NCBI GenBank assembly: GCA_963840535.1
Contig: CAWIZJ010000069.1
Location: forward strand, 18,399-82,398
Source: VAZQ01 sp963840535
GTDB lineage: Bacteria > Pseudomonadota > Alphaproteobacteria > Rhizobiales > Xanthobacteraceae
Reading direction: 5' to 3'
DNA length: 64,000 bases
Under the pieces are notes generated by a model, which worked only from the letters and a program-made list of their open reading frames with translations, was not told where the DNA came from and searched no databases. The position numbers and the translations under genes were made by a program. This document shows positions 1 to 8,510 of this stretch, in pieces; the stretch's first letter is position 1, and each line of letters begins with the position of its first letter.

Positions 1-1174
1 GCTGCCGCCGGCCGAGCGGCGCACCTTGCTGGCGCGCTCGGGCGCCGGCCGGCGCCTTCTCGAGGTGAGCGCGCTGTCGCCGCTGGAATTCGTCGAGAAG
101 GAGTTCGAGCATCCCACCATCAAGGCGGGGCTGCTGTTCTTCAACGGGCTGCGCGAGGTCGATTTGCGCGCGCGCGGCTTCGGCCACCACATCGCCGCAC
201 TGCTGGCGAGTCCGGCCAAGGCACAGATGTCGCGCGGGGGGTCGGTGGCGCTGGCACGCGCGCTCGAAGCGGCGGTGCGCGAGAGCGGCGGCGAGCTGCG
301 GGTGATGACGGAGCCGAAGCGAATCGTAGTCGAGAACGGGCGCGCTGTCGGCATCGAGACCGCCGAAGGCGAACGGATCATGGCCCGTTCTTTCGTCGCC
401 TCCTCACTCAATCCGCAGCAGACTTTCATCGACCTGCTCGACCAATCGTTGCTGCCGCGCGAGCTGCTGGATCGGGTGAGGGGCTTCCAATACAATCTTC
501 TGGCGCCGTTGTTCGCGCTCAATCTGAACCTGCGCGAGCCGCCGCAGTACCGGGCGAGCGCGGATCACCCGCAGCTGGCGCGAGCTTTCATGGTGCTCAT
601 GGGGCTCGATCACGTCGACCAGTTCGGCGAGATCGTACGCCACCACGAGGCCGGCACCATCCCTCCGACCGTGATGTGGGGTGCGTGCCCGACCGTGTTC
701 GATCCGAGCCAGGCGCCGGCGGGCCGTCACACCGCCTTCATGTGGGAGAAGCTGCCCTATCGCCTGCACGGCGATCCCGGCAACTGGGATCGGGCGCGCG
801 CGGAGCACGGCAAGGTCATGCTGGCCCTCTGGCGAAGCCATGCCCCCAACCTCGCCGACGCCGTGATCGATTGGTTCACGCGCTCGCCGCTCGATGTGGC
901 ACGCTCGCTGCCCAACATGCGGGACGGCGACCTTCTGGTCGGCGCCTTCACCAACGACCAGGTCGGCTACCACCGGCCATTCCCCGGTGCGGGCTCGTAT
1001 CGAGCGCACTTTCCGGGCCTCTATCTGTGCGGATCGAGCAGCCATCCCGGCGGAAACATCACCGGGCTTCCCGGCTACAACGCGGCGCAGGTCATCCTGA
1101 CCGACCTCGGCATCAAAGCGGACTGGATGCCGCCGCCGATCGCGGCGCAACTGGCGGGCCTGCCGTCCGCATGA
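1..1174 (+). CDS. NAD(P)/FAD-dependent oxidoreductase (phytoene desaturase-like), 5' partial
   Basis: This is the C-terminal part (about 390 residues) of a flavoprotein of the phytoene dehydrogenase-related amine oxidase family. The frame is open at the left edge of the window, so the start and the N-terminal Rossmann GxGxxG segment lie outside. The visible part has the substrate-domain stretch with a GGSVALARALE segment and, near the end, GGNITGLPGYNAAQ, the C-terminal FAD-contact motif typical of this family. Such enzymes oxidise C-C bonds or amines using bound FAD; the substrate cannot be told from sequence. The stop codon overlaps the next small ORF (ATGA), which suggests translational coupling. 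The family call is secure and the reaction unknown. Confidence 0.85.
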   Translation, partial: LPPAERRTLLARSGAGRRLLEVSALSPLEFVEKEFEHPTIKAGLLFFNGLREVDLRARGFGHHIAALLASPAKAQMSRGGSVALARALEAAVRESGGELRVMTEPKRIVVENGRAVGIETAEGERIMARSFVASSLNPQQTFIDLLDQSLLPRELLDRVRGFQYNLLAPLFALNLNLREPPQYRASADHPQLARAFMVLMGLDHVDQFGEIVRHHEAGTIPPTVMWGACPTVFDPSQAPAGRHTAFMWEKLPYRLHGDPGNWDRARAEHGKVMLALWRSHAPNLADAVIDWFTRSPLDVARSLPNMRDGDLLVGAFTNDQVGYHRPFPGAGSYRAHFPGLYLCGSSSHPGGNITGLPGYNAAQVILTDLGIKADWMPPPIAAQLAGLPSA

Positions 1175-1317
1175 GGCGCGATCGCACGCTCGTCATGGCC
1201 GACGGCCGCAAGGTGAAGGGATTCCTGGTCGAGGCCGAGGCTACGACGGACGCCCGCGACATCTCCTCTTATGGCGGCTGGCGTGAATTCATGTCGAGGG
1301 AGAGGTCACGTGCGTAA
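1171..1317 (+). CDS. Small hypothetical protein coupled to the oxidoreductase
   Basis: This 48-residue ORF starts with an ATG that overlaps the upstream stop in an ATGA arrangement, the main reason to think it is translated. The product is charged (MRRDRTLVMADGRKVKGF at the start) and has a central DISSYGGWREFM segment with aromatic residues. There is no signal peptide or membrane segment. I do not recognise a family. It could be a small accessory protein of the oxidoreductase or a chance extension. Confidence 0.4.
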   Translation: MRRDRTLVMADGRKVKGFLVEAEATTDARDISSYGGWREFMSRERSRA

Positions 1318-1402
1318 CGGCGGGCACGCGCCATCTCAGCGTGCATTGCAAGATTGCCGGGCGCGGGAACCGAGCCGCGAGCGCGGCAATGCGGCTCCTA
1401 CC

Positions 1403-1430
1403 TCGACGTTCGATCAGGATCAATTATAAT
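1403..1430 (+). promoter_or_regulatory. Promoter with perfect -10 directly before mntA
   Basis: A perfect TATAAT at 1425-1430 is preceded, with a 16-nt spacer, by TCGACG at 1403-1408 (4 of 6 matches to TTGACA). The -10 box ends only 6 nt before the mntA ATG at 1437, so a transcript starting at the usual distance would begin at or next to the start codon and be essentially leaderless. The short AT-rich patch stands out in GC-rich surroundings. Confidence 0.55.
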
Positions 1431-1436
1431 TCAAGC

Positions 1437-1733
1437 ATGAACCGAAACGAAGCCATCGCCAAACTCACGCAACACGTCGATGCCGTCAAGGCGCGCGGTG
1501 CGACCTCGCTCTACCTGTTCGGCTCGGCCGCCCGCGGAGAGGCACGGCTCGGTAGCGATCTCGATCTGTTCATTGACTACGACCCGAACCTGAAATTCTC
1601 CCTGGTTGATCTTGTGGGCATCAAACTGTTTCTCGAAGATGCGCTTGGGGTGGAGGTCGACGTTACCACCCGAGACAGCCTGCACCCGATGCTGCGCCAG
1701 GACATCGAGCGGTCCGCGGTTCGTGTGTTTTGA
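1437..1733 (+). CDS. mntA: MntA-type nucleotidyltransferase antitoxin
   Basis: This is a minimal nucleotidyltransferase of 98 residues. The polymerase-beta-type motif is complete: GS, ten residues, then DLD (GSAARGEARLGSDLDLF). In characterised MntA/HepT systems this enzyme AMPylates the HepT toxin and so neutralises it; that role is inferred from the family. The start at 1437 was chosen because homology begins at MNRNEAIAKL and the promoter sits directly upstream; a longer reading from 1341 would run through the promoter. The stop overlaps the hepT start (TGATG), as is usual for the pair. Confidence 0.85.
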   Translation: MNRNEAIAKLTQHVDAVKARGATSLYLFGSAARGEARLGSDLDLFIDYDPNLKFSLVDLVGIKLFLEDALGVEVDVTTRDSLHPMLRQDIERSAVRVF

Positions 1734-2078
1734 TGGAGCGTAGGATCGGTCATACGATTTATGACATGCTCGAGACTATCGAAGCGCATCCAATGGAAAA
1801 CGGATGGCAAGACGTTTGCGGAATTCCAGAAAGATTGGGAATTGCGGTACATCGTACAACGAGCGATCGAGATCATTTCGGAAGCGAGCCGGCGGCTTCC
1901 AGAAGAGCTCAAGTCGACAAGGCCGGAGATCGAGTGGCGCAGCATCGCGGCGGTAGGCAACGTACTGCGACACGAATATCACACGATTTCCGACAAAGTG
2001 ATTTGGGATGTCGTCCAAGTCGATTTGCCGCAACTCAAGACGGCAATCGAAGCGCTCGCAGCCGGCATCGCAGAGTGA
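1733..2078 (+). pseudogene. hepT: HepT-like (DUF86/HEPN) toxin, frameshifted
   Basis: This is the toxin partner of mntA. Residues 1-19 (MERRIGHTIYDMLETIEA) read in one frame. From about position 1788 the protein continues in the next frame (IQWKTDGKTFAEFQKDW, then RAIEIISEASRRLP and the C-terminal HEPN helix). One extra base, probably the C after GAAGCG, explains the break; without it the product is about 114 residues, a normal HepT length. The RNase motif normally written RX4-6HXY reads GNVLRHEY here, with glycine where the arginine is usually found. The frameshift may be a sequencing error or a real inactivating mutation. Confidence 0.75.
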
Positions 2079-2356
2079 CCGGCCGTGACGCAGCTGCCAA
2101 GTCAAGCTTGGAGTACCCGACTTGCGCACACGTCCAGGCATGACCGCCGCCATACGATCAAGTGACATCTCTCTCTCCGACACGTCAGCGTCCCCGGGCC
2201 ATCCTATCCCGTTTGGGCCGCGCTCACCAAAATCGAACGGCACCGATCCGCAAGCCTGGTGCGCGCTGCGAGGAGCGGGCCTCCCGAGGCCCGCCATCGT
2301 CATCGCACTGCATCGTACGGTAACGGCTGAAGCGTGCCACCGCCGTCGTCTCAGTG

Positions 2357-3181
2357 CTATCTCAATGCGGCAGGTACGGCGAAAACCGGGCACGGCGCGT
2401 GCCGGATCACGCGCTCCGTCGTGCTGCCGCGCAGCGCATCGAGCACGCCGCGATGACCGGCAGTGGGCATGCCTATGAAATCGACATCAAATTCGGCGGC
2501 GACATCCAAGATCGATTCTACGACATTGCCGTGACGAAGCATGACCGGGGGCATCGAAACCGAAGATACGGCATGCACGGACGGTGGTGACCGACCGACA
2601 TGAAGCAGATGCACCAGGATGTCCGCACCTGTCAGCAGTCTGCCTATGAATTGAACCATCTCGATCGCCTTGCTCGGGTCCGGTGAAACATCGATCGGGA
2701 CCAACGCGCGCCGAAGTCGGGTATCGCCCGTGACTTGATCGACGAAGCCGCGCGCACCCGGAGCAATGAACAGCGTCGGGACAGACGAGCGACGGGAAAC
2801 GGCTTCCGAGATCGATCCCCTCAGCCAGCGCTCGAAACCATCCCCGCCGTGGGTCGCCAGGACAATGAGATCGCACGGGTGGGTACGCAGGAAGCCGACA
2901 ATTCCCTGCAGCGGCTGCTGCCATCTGATGCGGACATTTTGAACCTCGATTCCGAGTTTTGCCGCGACCTCCCAGGGCGGATCTTCCTCGTCCGACAATC
3001 CCCATTGCACAAGCAGGCGCCGCACCTGCGGGAATGCCAATGCTCCACCGCTGTCGTGCTGGGCAACGTGCACGAGGTGCAACTCGCTGCCGGCGGCCAA
3101 TGCAATGCGAAGGGCATGGCTGAAGGCCAAGCCGCTCAGATCCGAAAAATCGGTCGGATGCATGATCGAGCGAATGTTCAT
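2357..3181 (-). CDS. Universal stress protein with two Usp domains
   Basis: The 274-residue product has two tandem UspA domains (about 1-140 and 155-272). The first carries the ATP-binding pattern G-x2-G-x9-G-S/T (GGDGFERWLRGSIS) and the second a similar one (GHRGVLDALRGST). Tandem-Usp proteins are cytoplasmic stress factors that bind nucleotides; the specific stress is unknown. It begins MNIRSIMHPTDFSDLSG, a typical Usp start. It is transcribed alone, divergently from the lyase gene at 3367. The 280 bp between it and hepT contain no convincing gene. Confidence 0.9.
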   Translation of the reverse strand: MNIRSIMHPTDFSDLSGLAFSHALRIALAAGSELHLVHVAQHDSGGALAFPQVRRLLVQWGLSDEEDPPWEVAAKLGIEVQNVRIRWQQPLQGIVGFLRTHPCDLIVLATHGGDGFERWLRGSISEAVSRRSSVPTLFIAPGARGFVDQVTGDTRLRRALVPIDVSPDPSKAIEMVQFIGRLLTGADILVHLLHVGRSPPSVHAVSSVSMPPVMLRHGNVVESILDVAAEFDVDFIGMPTAGHRGVLDALRGSTTERVIRHAPCPVFAVPAALR

Positions 3182-3366
3182 CGAACGGGGCCGAAATTCG
3201 AGAGTTTAGAACCTGGTCCTTCGCGCAACTCATTCCACCACCGCACCGCCGATGAGGTGTCACGAGTCTGCTCGATTATCCCTACATTCATGTGCTTATC
3301 CAGGGCGATTGAGCGCTCGAACGCGTTCCGTTACGCTTGCACGGACGGCAGCCAAGGAGAGCGGCG

Positions 3367-4320
3367 ATGAGCCGAGGAAGACAATTCCGGGAGCTGCTGC
3401 AGCAGGGCGAGCTGGTGATCGCGCCCGGCGCCTACGACTGCATCACCGCGCGCAGCATCGCGCAGGCGGGCTTCGGCGCCGTCTACATGACCGGCGCCGG
3501 CACCGCGGCGACGATCGGCTATCCCGACTATGGGCTTCTCACCATGTCGGAGATGGCGGACAACGCCGGACGCATCGCGGCGGCCGTGGACGTTCCGGTG
3601 ATCGCCGATGCCGATACCGGATACGGCAACGAGCTCAACGCGACGCGCACCGTGCGCGAATATGAGCGGCGCGGCGTCGCCGGCCTCCACATCGAGGACC
3701 AGGGCTTTCCGAAGAAGTGCGGCCACCTCGACGACAAGGCCATCGTCCCGCTCGACGATTTTCTCGCCAAGATCCGGGCGGCGGTGGCGGCAAGAAGCGA
3801 CGGCAACTTCTTCATCATCGCGCGCACCGACGCGCGCGCGGTGCTCGGCTTCGAAGAAGCGATCGCCCGCGCCAATGCGGCGCTCACGGCCGGGGCCGAC
3901 ATGGCCTTCGTGGAGGCGCCGCAGACCCTGGAGGAGGTCGCGGCGGTGCCGGGCCTGGTGCGGGGGCCCTGCCTGTTCAACGCGGTGTGGCGCGGCAAGA
4001 CGCCCGACGTGGCTTTCGAGGACGTTGCGCGCATGGGCTACAAGCTCGCGATCGTACCCGGGATGCTGTTCAAGGCGGTGATCGGCATCTGTGACGCCAC
4101 GCTGGCGGAGTTGCACCGTATCGGGCGCCATCCCGTCCCCGCGAACAGCCTGACCGTGCGCGAGGCGTTCGCCCGCATGGGCGCAGACGAGTGGGACGCG
4201 GTCAGCGAGCGCTTCGCACCGCACCCTCGCCCGCAACCGGGTGAAGGGGAGAAAAGCGGCACTCCTGTCGCGCGAGCGGGAGGGCGGCGGGGGAAAGCGC
4301 GGTCGGAGGCCGCCGAGTAA
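3367..4320 (+). CDS. Isocitrate lyase/PEP mutase family lyase
   Basis: This is a 317-residue carbon-carbon lyase of the isocitrate lyase/PEP mutase superfamily (2-methylisocitrate lyase or dimethylmalate lyase type). The catalytic loop KKCGH is present near residues 115-119, and the metal-binding DADTGYGN segment is near residue 80. The start at 3367 follows AAGGAGA with a 6-nt spacer. Members act in the cytoplasm with Mg2+, cleaving a 2-hydroxy-dicarboxylate. The gene lies directly upstream of LeuC/LeuD-type dehydratase genes, so the three enzymes probably work in one short pathway. The last 30 or so residues are low-complexity (PHPRPQPGEGEK onwards) and appear to be encoded by a palindromic intergenic-type repeat. 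Confidence 0.85.
   Translation: MSRGRQFRELLQQGELVIAPGAYDCITARSIAQAGFGAVYMTGAGTAATIGYPDYGLLTMSEMADNAGRIAAAVDVPVIADADTGYGNELNATRTVREYERRGVAGLHIEDQGFPKKCGHLDDKAIVPLDDFLAKIRAAVAARSDGNFFIIARTDARAVLGFEEAIARANAALTAGADMAFVEAPQTLEEVAAVPGLVRGPCLFNAVWRGKTPDVAFEDVARMGYKLAIVPGMLFKAVIGICDATLAELHRIGRHPVPANSLTVREAFARMGADEWDAVSERFAPHPRPQPGEGEKSGTPVARAGGRRGKARSEAAE
4222..4300 (+). repeat. REP-like palindromic repeat read through as the lyase C-terminus
   Basis: The stretch holds a near-palindrome (CCCTCGCCCG ... CGGGTGAAGGG) followed by GC-rich, partly self-complementary sequence, like dispersed intergenic repeats of GC-rich proteobacteria. It encodes the low-complexity tail of the lyase and leaves only 13 nt before the next start. 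The repeat call rests on composition and symmetry within this window only. Confidence 0.4.
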
Positions 4321-4333
4321 TCCTGGAGCGATC

Positions 4334-5735
4334 ATGCCGGCGACCATGCTCGACAAGATCTGGGCCGCGCATAGCATCATCGCGCGCGAGGACGGCCCTA
4401 CCCTGCTGCACATCGACCGCCATCTCATCCATGACGGATCGAGCAACGCCTTTCGCATGCTCAAGGAGCGCGGGCTCGCTGTCGCCCGCCCGGATCGTAC
4501 TTTCGCGACGCCCGACCACTACGTGCCGACGATCGGGCGCGACCTCGCTTCGATCAACGAGCCGCATCGCCGCGGCATGGTCGAGGACCTCGACGCGAAC
4601 GCCGCAGCCGCCGGAGTGACATTGTTCGGCCTTGGCGACCGGCGACAGGGGATCGTGCACGTGGTCGGTCCGGAGCAGGGCCTCAGCCAGCCCGGCATGG
4701 TCATGGTGTGCGGCGACAGCCACACCGCCACCCACGGGGCCCTGGGCGCGCTGGCGTTCGGCGTCGGCGCTTCCGAGGTCGCCCACGTGCTGGCAACCCA
4801 GACGCTGTGGCAGAAGAAGCCCAAGAGCCTGCGCATCACCGTGGACGGCTCGCTGGCGCCGGGCGTTCACGCCAAGGACGTGATCCTCGCGATCATCGCC
4901 GAGATCGGCGCCGCCGGCGGCACCGGCCATGTCATCGAATATGCCGGCTCGACCATCCGCGCGCTATCGATCGAAGGACGGCTCACGATCTGCAACATGT
5001 CGATCGAAGCCGGTGCGCGCGCCGGCATGGTCGCGCCCGACGATACCACCTTCGCCTATCTCGAGGGCCGCCCCTATGCTCCCAAGGGCAAGGACTGGGA
5101 CAAGGCGCTGACCCATTGGCGCTCGCTGCCCTCCGATGCCGATGCCTCGCTTCGATCGAGAGGTCCATCTCGAGGCGGCCGCGATCGCTCCGATGGTGAC
5201 CTGGGGGACGAGCCCGGAAGCCGCGGCGCCGATCACCGCGCACGTCCCCGACCCGGCCGACGCCACGGACGCGATGCGGCGCGACAGCATGGAACGCGCG
5301 CTCTCCTACATGGATCTGAAGCCGGGAACCCCGCTTTGCGACATCGCCATCGATCGCGTCTTCCTGGGCTCCTGCACGAACAGCCGCATCGAAGACCTTC
5401 GCGTTGCCGCCGCGATCGCGGATGGCCGCCGCGCCGTGGTCCCGGCGATGGTGGTGCCGGGCTCGGGTCTGGTGAAGGCGCAAGCCGAGGCGGAAGGGCT
5501 CGACGAAATCTTCAAGCGAGCAGGCTTCGAATGGCGCGAGGCCGGGTGCTCGATGTGCGTGGGCATGAACGGTGACCTGGTGGCGGCAGGGGAACGCTGC
5601 GCTTCGACGTCCAACCGCAACTTCGTCGGCCGCCAGGGCAAGGGCGCGCGTACCCACCTGGTGAGCCCGGCCATGGCGGTGGCCGCCGCCGTCACCGGCA
5701 AGCTGACCGACGTACGCCGGCTGATGAGGCCATGA
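4334..5735 (+). pseudogene. leuC: LeuC-type 3-isopropylmalate (or related) dehydratase large subunit, frameshifted
   Basis: This is the large, [4Fe-4S]-carrying subunit of an aconitase-family hydro-lyase. The product would be about 466 residues, the usual bacterial LeuC length. The three cluster cysteines are present: GSCTNSR near residue 347 and CSMC near 405/408. CGDSHTATHGALGALAFGVG is the expected conserved block. The reading frame changes at about 5149 (LPSDADAS, then FDREVHLEA); an extra C in TCGCTTCGAT accounts for it. The start at 4334 follows CTGGAG. The gene overlaps leuD. With LeuD it would isomerise 2-isopropylmalate, but the upstream lyase makes a dimethylmaleate-type hydratase possible. 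Confidence 0.85.
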
Positions 5736-6341
5736 TGCAACCGTTCCGGCATCTCGACGCGGTGGCCGCGCCGATGGGCGCGCCCAACGTCGATACCGAC
5801 CAGATCATCCCGGCGCGATTCTGCTGGCGCAAGCGCCAGGATGGCTGGGGCCATCTGCTGTTCCATGACCTGCGCTTCGACGACCAGGGCGCGCCCAGGC
5901 CGGAATTCGTGCTCAACACGCAGCGCATACCGCGGGGCCGGCATCCTGGTGGCGAACCGCAACTTCGCCTGCGGCTCCTCTCGCGAGCAGGCGGTCTGGT
6001 CGCTCTACGACTACGGCTTCCGCTGCGTGATCGCGCCGAGCTTCGGCGACATCTTCTTCAACAGCAGCTTCCAGAACGGCCTGTTGCCGGTGGTGCTGGC
6101 GGCCGAGCGGGTTGCTGCGCTGCGAGCGGCGGTGGAACAGGCTCCGGGTGCCCATCTTGCCGTCGATCTCGCGGCGCAAGAGGTCCGGAGCGCGGACGGC
6201 GGCGTCGACAGGTTCGAGATCGATCCGTTCCGCAAGGAGTGCCTGCTGGCCGGCCTCGACAGTATCGCGTTCACGCTCGGCCATCGCGACGAGATCACTG
6301 CGTTCGAGAAGTCATACGAGGCGACCGTGTCCTGGCTCTGA
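5732..6341 (+). pseudogene. leuD: LeuD-type dehydratase small subunit, frameshifted
   Basis: This is the swivelling small subunit that completes the LeuC-type active site. It begins MMQPFRHLDAVAAP, contains NVDTDQIIPARF and, after the shift, the signature ILVANRNFACGSSREQA and GFRCVIAPSFGDIFFNS. The frame changes near 5932: removing the A in CAGCGCATACCGC restores NTQRYRGAGILVANRNF. The corrected length of about 201 residues is normal. It starts in an ATGA/TGATG overlap with the leuC stop, so the two are translationally coupled. No leuB or leuA lies nearby. Confidence 0.85.
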
Positions 6342-6349
6342 GAAATCGA

Positions 6350-6366
6350 CCGAAGCACGGCTTCGG
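6350..6366. terminator. Hairpin between convergent leuD and monooxygenase genes
   Basis: A perfect 7-bp stem (CCGAAGC/GCTTCGG) with loop ACG sits in the 54-bp gap between two convergent genes. There is no strong T-run on either side, so it would be a weak or Rho-assisted bidirectional terminator. Confidence 0.4.
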
Positions 6367-6395
6367 GACGAGGGTGCGCGGAGCTTGTTGCGTCG

Positions 6396-8018
6396 TCACT
6401 CCGGTTCCCAGCCCAGCACGCGCGCGATGATCGCCTCGGCCGCGTGCCGATCCTCGCAGCGGGTACCCCGCCACGCGACGTGCTGATCCGGCCGGACCAG
6501 CAGCAGCACGGCGCCATAGACCTTCGTCAGCTCCGGATCGTCGAGCTTCAAGACGTTCATCGGCATGCCGCGCGCGGCGGCGGCTGCCACCAAGGGCCCA
6601 CTCGGTTGCACGCCGACACAGACGAGGGTGAACCAAGGCCCGAGACGATCGAAGATCGGCGTGCCATCGCGCAGGATGACGCTCGGCAGGCGCGCACCGG
6701 GGGCAGTGGTCGGCACGTAGCGCACGGGGTCGTCGGGGATCTCGGCGCCCGGGTCCCGGCAGACCACCGGGGACTGGTGATAGACGTAGCCGAGCTCGAT
6801 GCCGAAGCTTTCGTTCTCGGCATTGCCGAGTGCAGCAATGCGCCGCCCCGCCTCGGCCCGCACGCGATCGCCTTCAGTGCCCGGTGAGGTCAGATCGGTG
6901 CGGTAGACGTCGGCGATCGCGGCGCGCACGCCGGCTGTGCCGCTCGGCCGCATCTCGGTTGCGCTCGCCGACCGGGCGGCGCTCCGCATCATACGACGCC
7001 AGCAGGCCCGGTCCTCCGAACCCGAGCAGCACGGCCGCGAGCTTCCAGCCGAGGTCGCAGGCATCGCCGATGCCGGTGTTCATTCCGTAGCCGCCCGAAG
7101 GGACGTATTGATGCGCCGCGTCGCCGGCCAGGAGCACCCGGCCCGAGCGATATCTCCGAGCAACCACCAGATGCGCCGTCCATGCATTGGCGATCAGTAC
7201 CTCGTGTTCGAAGTCGCAGCCCGCAAAATTGCGGAGCAGCGCGCGCGGGTCGACTGCCGCGGGCGCGACGTCTTGCGGCCAGCGCGTTTGCAGCGTCCAG
7301 ATGTCGCGATCATTTTGCGCAATCAGACGTACCCACCGCCGATTGGTAGTGCCACGCCACGCCCCAACGCTGCAGCACGTCGGTTGACGTGGAGCGCAGG
7401 TGCGTCATGAACCGCCGCATGAAGCGCCGCCTGGCCATCGAGCTGAATGCCGAGACAGTCGCGCACCCGGCTGGTTCCGCCGTCGCAACCGACGAGGAAG
7501 CGGCAGCGAACCTCCTCCACACCGCCATCGGCGGCGCAAACCATTGCGGTCACCGCTTCGTCATCTTGCACCAGATCGACCAGTGCCGTACCCCACCGCG
7601 CCTGCACGAGGGGCCGTGCGATGACGGTTCGCTGAAGGACCGGCTCGATTTCCACCTGTGACACGCGCATCGGCGGCTCCCCAGGGAGGCCGCCGTCGTT
7701 CCGATCGCGAATCCTGCGCCGCCATTCGGTCACGCTCGGGTATCGGAAGCGGTGCAACTCGTGACCGCTGAGGGAGGTGATCCAGGAGACGTCGAAGTTG
7801 TGATCCTCCGGTACCGCGACGCTCCGCAGCTCGTCCGCGAGGCCGAGCCGACGGAACAACTCCATGCTGCGGGCGTTGGTGATGTCCATCTTGGGATGGC
7901 GAGTGGTGGTGGCGTTCCGCTCGACCAGCATGCATGCGATGCCGTGCTGCGCCAATTCGCATGCGAGGGTCATGCCCACAGGTCCGCCACCCGCGATGAG
8001 AACCGGGACCGGTTTCAT
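6396..8018 (-). pseudogene. FAD-dependent aromatic monooxygenase (PheA/TfdB/MhpA family), three frameshifts
   Basis: This is a class A flavoprotein hydroxylase of about 539 residues when reconstructed. The N-terminus has the dinucleotide motif VLIAGGGPVGMTLACELAQ and ends with MVER. The DG motif appears as CDGGTSRVRDCLG, and the second FAD motif as LLAGDAAHQYVPSGGYGMN. The reading frame changes three times, each by one extra base: near 7430 (LDGQA, then RFMRRFM), near 7327 (AVGT, then LIAQNDRDIW) and near 6940 (ERHS, then GVRAAIADVY). All family landmarks survive once these are bridged. Such enzymes use NAD(P)H and O2 to hydroxylate phenolic rings. The gene lies downstream of the atz-like genes on the same strand. 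Confidence 0.8.
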
Positions 8019-8105
8019 TGCCGCCCCGGATGGGTCGCCGACGGGTGTGCTTGCAGCGTCCGGCCGCCACGCCTCGGCAACTTCATATCCCGCCGCCTAT
8101 CGGCG

Positions 8106-8510
8106 TCACGCCGCCGATCCCACCGGGTCGTCGATGACGCTGACATGGGCGGCCACCACCCGCCAACCTTCGGCGAACCGCACCCAGGTCTGCATCTGGC
8201 GACCGATCTTGCCGGGTGCACGGCGGAACAGTGTCGAGGCAACAGCGAAATCGCGTCCGTAGGTGGTGATGACCGTGCGGGAGAGCGTGCGCTCCAGCCC
8301 GACCGGCGAACGGGCCGCGCGGAACGCGCTGATCTCGGCGTGGCCGTAGAGGTTCTCCCCGACGCCATACCGGATGGTGCGGGGATCGTCGCGGAACAGG
8401 CCGCCGAGGACAGCGATGTCGTTCCCCACCAACGCATGCTCGTAGCGCGTGAACGCTGCCGCAACCTCGGCAACCACGTCGGGCCGGTCGATTTCCGTAT
8501 CCTCGATCAC
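8106..8510 (-). CDS. atzH: AtzH-like (DUF3225, NTF2-fold) amidohydrolase
   Basis: This 134-residue NTF2-like protein belongs to the DUF3225/AtzH/HpxZ group. It contains EVAAAFTRYEHALVGNDIAV, the GENLYGHAEISAFRAAR block and a TWVRFAEGWRVVAAHVS C-terminal strand pair. AtzH was described as a 1,3-dicarboxyurea amidohydrolase that produces allophanate after AtzE. The GTG start at 8510 was chosen because GTGA overlaps the stop of the amidase gene, indicating coupling. The neighbouring amidase and AtzG-like subunit support the assignment; the substrate is inferred. Confidence 0.8.
   Translation of the reverse strand: MIEDTEIDRPDVVAEVAAAFTRYEHALVGNDIAVLGGLFRDDPRTIRYGVGENLYGHAEISAFRAARSPVGLERTLSRTVITTYGRDFAVASTLFRRAPGKIGRQMQTWVRFAEGWRVVAAHVSVIDDPVGSAA

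Noticed and set aside
3331..4464. 377-codon minus-strand ORF opposite the lyase gene
   Set aside because: Antisense of a gene with a clear catalytic KKCGH motif; composition is typical of a shadow frame.
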